64,000 bases of DNA from NCBI GenBank assembly GCA_020342235.1, contig CP073217.1, positions 1-64,000 on the forward strand. Reading direction: 5' to 3'. The first letter of the stretch is position 1. Each line of letters opens with the position of its first letter. Position numbers and translations under genes: made by a program. Below the pieces are notes generated by a model, which was not told the origin of the DNA, did not search any database, and saw only the letters and a program-made list of their open reading frames with translations. This document shows, piece by piece, positions 19,077 through 29,270 of this stretch. The stretch comes from Saccharomycopsis phalli. Lineage: Eukaryota; Ascomycota; Saccharomycetes; Ascoideales; Saccharomycopsidaceae.

Positions 19077-22000
19077 TCATGTGTTGGAGGAATCATATTC
19101 CAACACGTTCTGGTAGAACTCAAGGAGTTTGTGGACTGATTTTTGGTCGGCAAACACTTTTCCAAGCGTATTGCGTATGCCATGAGTGGAATCTAGTATG
19201 TCATCAATGCGCGATAGAATTCGAGCTTCTAGGAGCTCTGGGCATCGTAGGTCATGTATGATGGAGGGGGAGTGAGTCCCACATCGTTTGCACTTTGGGT
19301 CATCATTGCCAAATAATTTGAGCAACGATCCGTCTGTGAGGCTCTTTCCGCTGAGTAGTTGTGATGCCAAACTGAGGATTGCCTTGGGGCCTGCAAGTGC
19401 TTCCGTGAGGAGGAGCTTGGTTTTGTCTCGGTGCACTTTGAAAGGAGTGGTGCTGATTTTGCGTGCGTTCCTATAGTGGTTTGGGAATGATTCGCTGGTT
19501 GAGGTGATCATTGCTTGCCACTCTTTGGTTGCTGCGTCTGAGGCTATTTTCTTGAGCATCTGGATGCGGGTCCGTCTTGGATCTTGCATCGGTGGCGGGT
19601 CGTCCTCGAGTCGTTGTTCCTCTAGTGCATAATCCGCGCGTTGTTCAAGTAATCGAGCGGCTGCGTCAAACGTTCTGATATCTGGATTGTGGGGGCTGTT
19701 GCCTGTAACATGTCCTGGATAAGAGGGCGCTTTGGAATTATGATTCTCGTGCTTCCATTGATCGTGGTAGTTTGGAACAAACTTGAGCGGACTGGGTTTT
19801 GGCGTGATGTATTCATGAACCATCTCATAGATTTCATTATTGCCAAGGACTTGAGTAGGATCGTTGGTGGTGGAATACCACTTTCGATATAGATGATCGG
19901 GGTGGACGTGGGTCTGAGGAGGCCTAGCGCCAGTCGTAGGATTGAGTTGAATATCACACTGACCTGACCCCATTGGGTTTTTGTCATGCTGTTATAGAAC
20001 ACCTCGAGTCCATACGATATGATGGGGACTGCGCACGTTTTGAACAATATTATCGTGGTACGTCCCGTGGTTCCTCGTGTCATTCGGCTTAAGTACCTTA
20101 TTTGTTCAGCAGTACGGCGCATCTTGGACAATGTTTGTTTTAGATGGCTCCTGAAGCTGAGTCTTGAATCAAGGGTAATGCCTAATAACTTGACCTCGTT
20201 TGTTTCCTCCTTTCGTCCTCCGTTCGGAAGTTGGAGGCTAGATTCACAGTTCGGTAACCGTCTTCGATTCGGGAAGAATCGTATGTATTGTAGTTTCGGG
20301 CCATAGTCAAAGCTTGTGAAATTCTCTTGACCCCATTGATGGCATTCCTGTAAGCATCGTTGAAGTGTATGCTCAATGTCGCCTCGGGATCCCGTTTTGA
20401 CAATTGTAATGTCATCAATGAATCCTAAAGCCACAGCCCCTTTCCGCTCAAGCCGGTTGTAGAGGTCGTGGGTGTAGATCATGAAGAGGATTGGAGAGAT
20501 TGGAGAGCCTTGTGGGACACCGAACGTAACGGGGAGGTGCTGGTCTGATAACTGTCCATCAATTTTTAGCTGAGTGCTTCGGTTCTGGAGGAAGTTATTA
20601 GTCCAATTAATTATCTCGGGTGGAGCGCCGACGGCCTGCATCTTTTGTAGTAGGATCGGGTGGCTCATGTTGTTGAAGGCACCTTCAATGTCGACTAGGA
20701 CTGCTCCGGAGTGGCTGGAGTTGTCTAGTGGCATTTTCTGGTTGTCCTTGAGGTGAGTCTGGGCGTGGACCTTGAGGTTATTTACTAAGGTTGTAACCGC
20801 ATCCGTTGCGCAGTACCCTTTGCGCCCCCCAAATTGGTAAGATGGAAGTTGGATTTTGGCAACCAATCTTTGGGTCATGATTGACTCGAAGATTTTCCCA
20901 AGTATATTGAGTAAGCTAATTGGTCGAAATGATTTTGGTGTCTCGTAATTGGCCTTTCCCGGTTTCGGGATTACTACCGTGATGCTGGTTTTCCACTGTT
21001 TGGGGAATGCTCCAAGTTTGAGGCACGCGTTGTAGATCAATTCCAACTGGTCAGGGAAGGTTTTCCCATGCCAAAGCTCCCTGATTTGACCAACGGTGAG
21101 CTGGTCAGGACCTGGAGCTTTTTTGAGCTTTAGGTATCTGATGGTGTTGAATATTTCCTCCTTCGTTATTGGTTCGATGTCGTCCCAATGAGTGTTGTGC
21201 GGTTGGAACGAAGCTGGCGTGAGGCTCTCACCTACAGTGATCTGTGGGTAAAAGGTTTTGCCAAAGGCTTCGTGTTGTTCCTCGTACAGTTTCATCATTC
21301 TATGGCGCTTTGCTGGGTTTGTGTATCTGTAAGCAGTCCAGATGGTGGTGTGGTCCAACTTGAGTAAGAAATCATTCCAGCACTTGGATTTGGCTTTTTG
21401 AACAGTTTCCTGAAAGGCCTTCTGAGCATTGCTTCGTTCTGGATTGTCCATTGCGAGGCTTGTGACAGTTCTATACGCGTCTTTGACTTCTTGAGTGAAC
21501 CACCTTTTTGAGCGGCTATTTACTAGTTTCATCGGGGTGTTTCTGTCAATTAGTTGCCTTAGACTCTGGGTTAACTTGGCGGATGCCTTGTTTAGTTCAT
21601 CCTCTGTGTGGATGGCGCTTGCGAACCGACGTTTATCTAGTGTTGCACGTACCTTTGACCAGTCCGTTTTAGAGTAGTTATGCACCGTTTTTGGCTTGAT
21701 CTTGTTCGACATGTCGGGAGGGCGGAGTGATACGCGAAGACCGAAGTGGTCGGAGCCGAATTGCCGAAGCTTTGGCTGTGGTGTCACTTGCCCTTCCAAC
21801 TTATCGCTGATTAGTATAACATCAAGAGTGTTACCGTCACGGTGTGTGGGCTGGTCGATGATGTTAAGGCATTGGAGTTTCCCCATTTCCATGATGTCAT
21901 CGATCCTCAGTGTGGCCTTCCGTGCTTCCACCCCTGCTATGTTGCGAGAGGTAAAGGCTGGGTGGGCTGCATTGAGGTCGCCCATGATAATTCCATTGAA

Positions 22001-22429
22001 AATTCCTTGTTTGTCTATAATGTAGTTTCTTACTAGTTTTAGCGACCGGGACTTGAGGTGGGCCTTGGAATCGTGCGGCGCATTGTAGATGTTGATGATG
22101 TCTACAACTTGCTTTCGTGATTCTAAGGTGATTCCCACACAGTCTCTATCTTTTAATTCATTGATATACCTTGTGCGGTAGCCATATTGTTGATCTTTAA
22201 TTTTCTTGTTAACATATGTCGTGGCCCTAGGTCGGGCTGACTGGTCGTTTACCTCAGGGAGGTAATCATATTTGTCATAGGCGGCGTGGTTGCAAGTCTC
22301 ATCGGGGTTGCACTGACGTGCAGTCTCCTGGACTAATAGTATTACTGCCGAATTCTTGTAATGGTCAAGGACCGCTTCTAGATGCGGCCTTCGTTTCTGG
22401 ATGTTGATCGAGATGATTGTTATCTTCAT
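19077..22429 (-). pseudogene. LINE-A ORF2: apurinic-type endonuclease, reverse transcriptase, Cys/His finger (one frameshift)
   Basis: From the ATG at 22427-22429 a 935-residue frame runs to 19622. Endonuclease motifs: VQETAR, GDLNAAHP and GSDHFGLRV. Reverse transcriptase motifs: SFRPISLLNILGKIFE, VDIEGAFNN, GVPQGSPISPILF and GFIDDITIV (catalytic DD kept). The C-terminal domain with CKRCGTHSPSIIHDLRC (C-x2-C-x8-H-x3-C) is in another frame, 19077-19973. The frames overlap between 19622 and 19973, so a single indel lies there, probably near 19650-19720, since protein similarity to other copies switches frame there. ORF2 overlaps the end of ORF1 by 65 bp. The host-like function is target-primed reverse transcription of its own RNA. 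Confidence 0.92.
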
Positions 22430-23882
22430 TGTGATCCAACTTGGCTTGAGTCACTGTGGGAAACCATCTGAGTTCGACTTGACCGTAGATTATATCTTGA
22501 TGTCGAGTTCTCATCAGAGCTGGGTAAGTCTCCGTCGTATTGATCACTAGATCTTTTGGGATCTTGGGTTGACTGGAGGGGTTACTCGTGGCGTTTGGGT
22601 TTCCCGGTGTGCCGCTTTGTGCGGTGGAAGCAGGAGGGATGGAAGATGGTTGGCTCGTTTTTGACTTGGAGCCGCGGCTTCGGCGTGGCCGTCGCGGTGA
22701 CTCTTTGAGGAGGTCAAGGTGAGTCCGTTTCCGGATGTTGCGCTTTCCCTTGTACTCGGTTAGTCTGTGGATTTCTCCTTCGATGCAGTAGCGTTGTTCT
22801 GACGCGAATTGCGCTGTTGCCTCGTCCGGGAAGAATAACCGAGCTGAGTAGCGTTTTGTGCATTCGATAGGGATTGTGGACCAATCCGGCATGTTTTCTG
22901 GGCTAATGAGTGGTCTTGGTGCGGAACACAAGGCTTCTCCTTCCCACTGCGCATTTCTTAAGGTTCTCGAAATTTCGAGTGCGACGTTGTCGGGGGAGAA
23001 GGTTGCTGGGACGTTTTGGATTACCCGTGAGACCCATGGTTTTGTGTTGAGTGGTCCTGGTGATCCGAGCGCAGATTGGAGTGTCAACTTGTTTTCGTCG
23101 GTGAAGGGTTCGTTTAGGTGGACCCTGAAGTGGTGCGCCGCGGTGAGGCTGATCATGCTGATCTTGCATGCCGACTGGTCAATGATGGCTTTGGACTCAA
23201 CTTCAAATTGGATGCGTTTTGTAGCGTCCCATGTTCGACTTTGAGGATTAACGTAATAGGCTAATCTACCAGCGGTTTCAAGGTCTTTGCCAGTTGGTCT
23301 TTGCTCCCGGGTTTTGGTTCTGGTTGCAGTGTGGCCACGTTTTGATGAGGTGGCCGGGGGTGCGAGGAATGCATGTTGGGTTTGTAGAAACTGAATGGCT
23401 TCCTCCTGTCCAGCTTGGCGGAGGAAGGTGGTTGTATCAAGTTTGTAAAACCGGGCGGCCCCAGAGATTGCGTTAGTGAGTACTCCCTAGGCCTGTATAG
23501 CGTCACGAGCCCTGTCCTCAAATGTGTAATTTGAGTTCCCGCTTTGGGAGGGGTGGTCAGTTTCATATGGTTGGATAAGCTTTTCTTCGACGTTTTGTCG
23601 GTTCCAAGTTTGTGGGGGTGGCGAGATGGCACCTGGTGGGGTGTTGTATCCGCTTGTTTCGTGCTCTGAGGGGTTGGTTTCGTCCTCCTCGGTGAGGCCA
23701 TAGGATTTTTTAATTTGGCCGTTGGTGTGTGTTGCTGGTGCCCTGGTGGCACTTGGGTCAATTTGAAGTTGGTTAATAGATTCGCCGTGGAAATCCATAC
23801 GGTTTGCTATTGTTTGGGGCCCTAATGGGTCGCCCGGGGGTTCAAACTCATTTTGTGTTTCACCAAATTGGGAAGAACTCAT
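22365..23882 (-). pseudogene. LINE-A ORF1, one in-frame amber stop
   Basis: One frame runs from ATG at 23880-23882 to the stop at 22365 and is interrupted only by TAG at 23487-23489, after DAIQA. Without it the product would be about 505 residues. It has no CCHC knuckle; the middle holds NKLTLQSALG and RLFFPDEATAQFASEQRY blocks also seen in family B, and the C-terminal third is basic and then rich in Pro, Ser and Asn. As in other LINEs it probably coats the RNA. At the same place the old copy at 1-745 has Ser, so the stop is a lesion of this copy rather than a family trait. Confidence 0.85.
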
Positions 23883-23902
23883 TTTTTTTTTTTAGTACAT
23901 AA

Positions 23903-24070
23903 TTTTATATACAGAATGTATATTACAGTATCTATTAGAACATAGTATGACGGACCTCCAATTTACCGACCCACTTTAAGTTGGTAATGGTAGTTTTTGC
24001 CAAAAGTATCAGTGGGTGATAGTGTTGTGTCGGTCACAATGCACGAATTACAGCCGTAATATATGCATTT
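23903..24070 (+). mobile_element. Right part of the LTR split by the LINE, and a shared repeat (fossil)
   Basis: TTTTATATACAGAATGTATATTAC matches the inner part of LTR family 1 and continues the piece ending at 18826. From about 23960 it merges into the repeat also found at 8160-8275. No coding frame. Confidence 0.6.
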
Positions 24071-24079
24071 TAATATAGT

Positions 24080-24224
24080 AACTAAGATATGACTTAGTAA
24101 AATAGCTAAAATATATTTGCTTGACTATTCAGAGAATACTCTAACTATTTATATCTGGAGAAAGTAAGACACATTCTGATGTACTAACAAAAAAAAACCT
24201 TAGACGGTCATCAATCATAAGGAA
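24080..24224. mobile_element. Two LTR-type scraps (fossil)
   Basis: 24100-24175 (GCTTGACTATTCAGAGAATA and flanks) recurs at 43680-43765. 24176-24224 is the end of LTR family 1 (TGATGTACTAAC to AAGGAA), cut off where LINE sequence begins at 24225. Both are short and broken. Confidence 0.55.
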
Positions 24225-25027
24225 GCACTAGAGGAACAGCGACTCGAAGGCGACCCACCACCGATACAAGATCCAAGGCGGGCCCGCATCCAGATGCTCA
24301 AGACAATGGCCTCAGACGCGGCTACCAAAGAGTGGCAAGAAATGGTCACCTCAACCAGTGACTCACTTCCAAACCACTATAGGAATGCGCGCAAGATCAG
24401 CACCAGTCTGTTCAAAGTGCACCGAGACAAAACCAAGCTCCTCCTCACAGAAGCGCTTGCAGGCCCCAAGGCAATCCTCAGTTTGGCATCACAACTACTC
24501 AGCGGAAAGAGCCTCACAGACGGATCGTTGCTCAAATTATTTGGCAATGATGACCCAAAGTGCAAACGATGTGGGATTCACTCCCCCTCCATCATACATG
24601 ACCTACGATGTCCAGAGCTCTTAGAAGCTCGAATTCTATCGCGCATTGATGACACACTAGATTCCACTCATGGCATACGCAATACGCTTGGAAAAGTGTT
24701 TGCCGACCAAAAATCAGTCCACAAACTCCTTGAGTTCTACCAGAACGTGTTGGAATATGATTCCTCCAACACATGATGAGATTCAGCGGTCACATTCGAC
24801 AACAAGAGTGACCAGGCTTCTTACACAATCCATACAAGCACCAAGCACCAACAATATAACTGCCTCCATTGAAGCTTTTAATCCCAAGCAACCAAGTGAG
24901 GGTTGACAAAGGGTTTTCTTCAACAGCAATGCTGCCTCAGGATGTTCCTGAGTGAAAATATATCTGTCGAATAACCGTATTGCCGGAGACAATATATAGC
25001 TAAATACAAAAATAAATATTACTATTA
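24225..25027 (+). mobile_element. LINE-A 3' fragment, 5'-truncated, inverted relative to the whole copy
   Basis: Nearly identical to the reverse complement of 18841-19625. It encodes the last 160 residues of ORF2 without interruption (24294-24776, including CKRCG...RC), then the 3' untranslated part and a tail AAATATTACTATTA. It starts abruptly inside an LTR scrap. 5' truncation is the usual result of incomplete target-primed reverse transcription. With the whole copy it forms a head-to-head inverted repeat with a spacer of about 4.6 kb. Confidence 0.9.
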
Positions 25028-25129
25028 AACGGAGAAGAGACTACACTAGGATCGTCATCATGTGACCAACTTTTTATATCAAATAATGTGAAATAACACA
25101 TGAGGTATTATTCCATATAATAAAAATTA

Positions 25130-25201
25130 GGTCGTACCCGGGTTCGAACCGGGGTCTACGGAATCAGAATCCGCCGTGTTAAACCTCTACACTATACAAC
25201 C
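25130..25201 (-). tRNA. tQ(CUG): tRNA-Gln(CTG)
   Basis: The 5' arm GGTTGTA pairs with 3' TACGACC. The anticodon arm is GCGGA-TTCTGAT-TCCGT with anticodon CTG, which reads CAG. The T-arm is CCCGG-TTCGAAC-CCGGG. No intron; 72 nt; a run of five T follows on the minus strand. A solo LTR begins 56 bp upstream of the 5' end. Confidence 0.93.
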
Positions 25202-25257
25202 ACTTGTTGAGAAATTTTAGTAAGTGTGGTACATTACCCTGTTCAACAAAAATCCCC

Positions 25258-25544
25258 TGTAACGAGAAAAGGTCAAGACTACTCTTCACGTGATTGTACC
25301 CTGTGATAATGTTGTGATTGTGTTCCTTAGTACTATTGTGATTGTGTTCGGAGTGTCCCACATATTACACAAGTACAAATCCATTCTTAGGAAAAGTATA
25401 AATAGCTGTTTAAGTTGCTAGTAATGGGATATCTTAAGTTCACTTTAGAACTATTTACAACTTATATTTGTAGTTACTCTTATTATCTTATTGATTAACT
25501 CGATATAAGTGTTATAGCAGAAGCGTTGAATAAATTCTGTTATA
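25258..25544 (+). mobile_element. Solo LTR, family 2, 287 bp, TSD TCCCC, 56 bp upstream of tRNA-Gln (fossil)
   Basis: Runs from TGTAACGAGAAAAGG to TTCTGTTATA and is flanked by TCCCC at 25253-25257 and 25545-25549. An internal TATA (AGTATAAATAGC) gives the sense direction, away from the tRNA. It is nearly identical to 39775-40061. The end is TA instead of the common CA, also in the other copies. Only the LTR is present, so it is a relic of recombination between the two LTRs. Confidence 0.88.
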
Positions 25545-25550
25545 TCCCCT

Positions 25551-26214
25551 TGTAACGAGATAAGGTCAGGACGCCCTTAGTCACGTGCTCATATGGTTAT
25601 GAAGGTATGCATCGCGATATCTGGAGGGTATTGGATGAAGTAATTAGAAGTGGCGCAGCAACTGCTTACGGGAGGTAGCGTTAGTTGATGTACTAACAAA
25701 AAACCTTAGACTGTAATCAATCATAAGGAAAAACTTAATACGTAAATACGGCCCACAATATTAAATAAATAATATTGTAGGTTCGGAGCACAGAACTATC
25801 AGTAGCTACTACAACAATTATACATTGTTCCAATCGATACCGTAATATACATTGTGTATATAAAATTCTGAACTAAATTACTTGGAGGCAGTAAAGCCCT
25901 TTTATAAGGTATTATAGGTAGGGTAATACTGCTCCATCCGGTTGTAACCACATCATCAATAATCGTGGTTACGAGACCAAGAACTCTGATAGGATAAGTA
26001 CATTTCACTAATGTACGTCATTAGTCTATCTACCTTAGGTAGCATCGGGCTACCCTACTTAGGAAAGAGTATAAATATGAAGGAAATACAATATTGAGGA
26101 CAACCAAGGATTTGGAGATCAACTTACAACTTATATTCTGTAGTTAGCGTATCTTGTATTGCTAATTGGATTGTATAAGTGATATAACGAACCCATCGAA
26201 CTAATTTCGTTATA
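25551..26214 (+). mobile_element. Older family 2 LTR, split by a family 1 solo LTR (fossil)
   Basis: Starts TGTAACGAGATAAGGTC immediately beyond the younger copy and ends TTTCGTTATA at 26214. Its middle is displaced by the family 1 LTR at 25686-26020. Diverged from the young copies and without visible target duplication, hence older. Confidence 0.7.
25686..26020 (-). mobile_element. Solo LTR, family 1, 335 bp, TSD TTAGT, nested in the older family 2 LTR (fossil)
   Basis: TGATGTACTAAC to GTACGTCA on the plus strand, flanked by TTAGT at 25681-25685 and 26021-26025. Sense is minus, judged from the TATA box. Closely similar to 39378-39712. Only the LTR remains. Confidence 0.9.
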
Positions 26215-27196
26215 ATTGCACGTGATGAAATGTCAATTTGTTGATAGTTTTTCAGGATTGGGATCCACGATATACTCGCCTGGCATGTGTTGTGTAAAGT
26301 GATGAGGTAACTCCTGAAGTTAATACAAAGTCAATATACTATGATTCATTTCCTATTTTTGTCTCAGGGTTTACTCGGGCGGTTACATAACTAGTGTGAT
26401 GAGTCCAAACATGCAAGTGAACAAAAACGACTTGATGAAAACCTTTTTCTGATACAAAGGTTGCAACACTCCCGTTCTCAGATGCTAGAGGAAAAGACGT
26501 TAGTGCATACAATCAAAGAGAGACAGGGAATTGGCACATCTTATAGCGACCATCTCCTGGGACATTATTGAATAGCATGGCTTAAGCGTCAGGCTTTTAC
26601 AGTGCATATAGCCAGAACCAAACACCATGTACCAAGGGTTCCTGTAACTGCAAGGGAATCCTCTGTTTAATTTCATTATTTCTAAGTGAAGCAAGCTTCA
26701 CAAACGGCAAATGGTTATGATTTCTAGCTTCGGCTACCTTCAACAAGAAGTGATAAATGTTATAACCTTGCTTTGGAAAGAACATAGATAGTATTAAGGT
26801 AGTTGGATAGAAACTAAGAACCAAACTATCTAAAGTGAGTGGGATATGTTTCCTATACAGAAAACCAAGAACGATGCAATGGCATTTCTTTAGACACTTT
26901 AAAGAAACACAATAATTGAAGCAATTGACAGTTCTTGAATTATTTATGAGTAGGTTCTACTTCAGCACCGCAACAACCAAGCCCATATCAATAACGAAAT
27001 AATCGGGTATTCCTTGGGGATACTTCTTTTACGATAAGTTTAAATCAATGAACAGATAATTCAATACGCAGTTAATCAATTCACACTTATACAACAGGCA
27101 ATCAACTGTGTTAATTACATTTTCCATATTTGTGTATTAGAAATCTATAAGCCAGAACATAGTGCAACTGTGCATCGGTAACAACAGAAGGTCAAA
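26215..27196. other. Noncoding stretch, nothing identified
   Basis: Short frames on the minus strand (26500-26824) have no recognisable motif. It may hold decayed retroelement sequence, given what follows, but I cannot support that base by base. Confidence 0.3.
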
Positions 27197-27370
27197 ATAA
27201 TGGTGATTTGCGCCAATTGTGGAACAACCAGTCATATTTTACAGTGTTTAAACGTGCCTTCTGATGATAATAACAACAAGAGTGAGATAATTTTACGACG
27301 GAGAGTTGTTTCTCGTTTTCCTACTACTGAGTTGTCCAAGATCAAATTACATACTTTGACTTTGTCGTAA
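27197..27370 (+). mobile_element. Possible gag zinc-knuckle remnant (fossil)
   Basis: A short frame has CANCGTTSHILQC, close to the CCHC knuckle of retroelement gag proteins but with one residue fewer before the last Cys. It lies 1.2 kb before an integrase-like remnant in the same orientation, so the two may derive from one old copia-like element. Broken. Confidence 0.35.
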
Positions 27371-27789
27371 TTTAGCATTTCTCACAATGTCTTACCTGTG
27401 GAATATATCCGGCTATCCTTCAAATTATGCTGTCTAAGACATCAGTTGTTTACCTGATATCTTAACTTGCCTTTTTATCATCTGCAACATATTATCTGCG
27501 ACAGAGGGCTGTGCTTCTGCTCATTTGCATCAGGGAAAAATTTATCAGGATATGTTAAAGGGCGTAGTATAGTACCTAAGGTATGGTTTATTAAAATAGC
27601 TAAATTGTGTTTATTTAGCTATTCAAGGAAATGTGCCTATTTTTACTTGAGAAAGAAGATCTGGTTTCTTGCTAGAATAGGAATGGACCTTACTAGACAA
27701 TTACCCTTAATACAAGAGATAGAGTCAGAAAGTCATAATATATTAGAAGGAGTAAAAAGTGTTGAAGATGTCGAAGATCTTGTTGAGGA

Positions 27790-27925
27790 AGTTAACTGAC
27801 CTAATAGTATTATGAGGCCGTACGGACAATGATCTCAGAAGCCGAAGGTAACTGAAGGCATTCCAGAAAATAATATAAATAGGATGAGAAATAGCTAGTA
27901 TAGAAACAAGAAGATGAATTATCTA
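27790..27925 (-). repeat. Dispersed repeat, also at 6645-6780 and 45628-45735
   Basis: On the minus strand CTTGTTTCTATACTAGCTAT and CCTATTTATATTATT recur, followed by a phrase like GAGATC. Probably part of an LTR-type fossil; no coding capacity. Confidence 0.5.
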
Positions 27926-28394
27926 TAACAGTAGTTATGGATGCCATAAGGATCTGCTAGATTACGACAAAAAGGTCAAACATGGGGCTAAGAAAGTTAG
28001 AGAAAGAGTTAAAAGGAAGAGATGAGAATGATAGCGAGCAGAGTCAAGAAGTTAGAATCCCTCTTTTTATTCCAAAGGGTATGGTGGCACGGTAAATACT
28101 GTTTAAGACAGCAGGTATATTACTACAAAAAGCAAGTAAAATATTAATTCACCTGGAGGAAACAGCGTTCAAATGAACAATACGCTATACGCTTTATGTC
28201 ATTAACCTTGTCTCGGTAATAGGCGCCACCAATAGAGGCGCCTATGATTTTAATGTTGAAATATAGAATTGCTAATTATTTCATTCTGGTACCAGTGTAG
28301 TGAATTAGTATAACAAGGAATATGGGCTAAGCAAGACTGACAATCAAGTGACTAGTTGTTAACAACGTACTGTAGTCAAGAAGATGGTTCCTAC

Positions 28395-28740
28395 ACCAGA
28401 GCAGCACATCGTTCAGCCTGCCCAGCCGCTTAAATTTCTACACGTGAAGGCGTACAGACCTTTTAATTATAGGTCATGGGATAAGTACACATATTTCCTG
28501 ACTATTATTGATGGTTATATTAGGTATAGCGGCTAAGTTTCTTATGATAAGTATCCAACAGAGCAGGATCTCTATTACACTACTGTTGAATAAATATATT
28601 AAAAATATGTCATCAAAATTTCAGGTGGAAAGTGTAATTCTAGTTTTAATTCTTGTTGCTGCAGTCCAAGATCACGCTGTATGTGATCGTGACAAAAAGT
28701 TATATGACGCTGTAATATTTTGGGGTGCACCGATGCGACT
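28395..28740 (+). mobile_element. Ty1/copia integrase-core remnant (fossil)
   Basis: The translation contains LKFLHVKAYRPF, YTYFLTIIDGYIRY and similar, resembling the start of the copia integrase core (pattern LHTD..GP, then YFLTFIDD.SR). Many breaks; neither a complete domain nor LTRs were seen around it. Old. Confidence 0.5.
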
Positions 28741-29270
28741 AAAGATGTGTTAGTTTTTCAACCCGAGTTCCCAGAACTCTGTAAGTTTGTGGATCTTTTT
28801 GCGGACGGTAAAAGGATTCCGTAGAAAATTCCTGTGATTGCGGTTTGTATTTAATTCTTCTAATACGGCAGTAGGTGTCATAGAGGATTTCAGGAAATGG
28901 AGTTCCGCACTTGATGCAGATAAGGCTGTTCCCTGTAATGAGGAGGCGTATCAAGTTATCCACAGGAATTTTCCCGCTTAATAGTTGACTTGTTGAACTG
29001 AAATTTCACTTGGGCCTTCAATGGCTTCGTATAATAGAACTTTGTTTTGTCAGTGTATACCTTGATTAGTACACAATTGGTTCCCCCAGCACAGATGTAG
29101 TGCTCTGGGAGGGCAATATCCTATTTATAGTTACTGTAGACCCCGCATGGAGTTTTCCTACCCATTTGAAGGGTTTTCTCTAAGCAACATATATAGCGGT
29201 GCGTGCCTAGTCTTAGACGATGAAGTATCAATCTCTCTGGAGCCGAAGTATAACTATAGTCTTAAATTAA
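28741..29270 (-). mobile_element. LINE (probably family B) 3' fragment
   Basis: The minus strand encodes NSLICIKCGTPFPEILYDTYC, the counterpart of the LINE-A finger PKCKRCGTHSPSIIHDLRC, with the His replaced by Tyr. On the plus strand near 29240 GGAGCCGAAGTATAACTATAG resembles the family B 3' terminus, which suggests that two decayed ends meet here. Confidence 0.5.

Larger units (their letters stand above)
18824..23888 (-). mobile_element. Nearly whole LINE, family A (about 5.06 kb), with 12-15 bp target duplication
   Basis: A non-LTR retrotransposon with ORF1 (22365-23882) and ORF2 (endonuclease, reverse transcriptase, Zn finger). It starts within about 10 bases of the ORF1 ATG (a run of A) and ends with an ATT-rich tail. 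TTTTTAGTACATAAT occurs on both sides (18812-18826 and 23889-23903; the last three bases could be tail). Two lesions are visible: one in-frame TAG in ORF1 and one frameshift in the 3' part of ORF2. The FIDD reverse transcriptase box and overall order suggest a Tad1-like fungal clade; I could not test that by phylogeny. At least five further 3' fragments of this family lie in the window. Confidence 0.92.

Noticed and set aside
27467-27799. 110-codon plus frame
   Set aside because: It opens with TTG, has no recognisable motif and lies in repeat debris.
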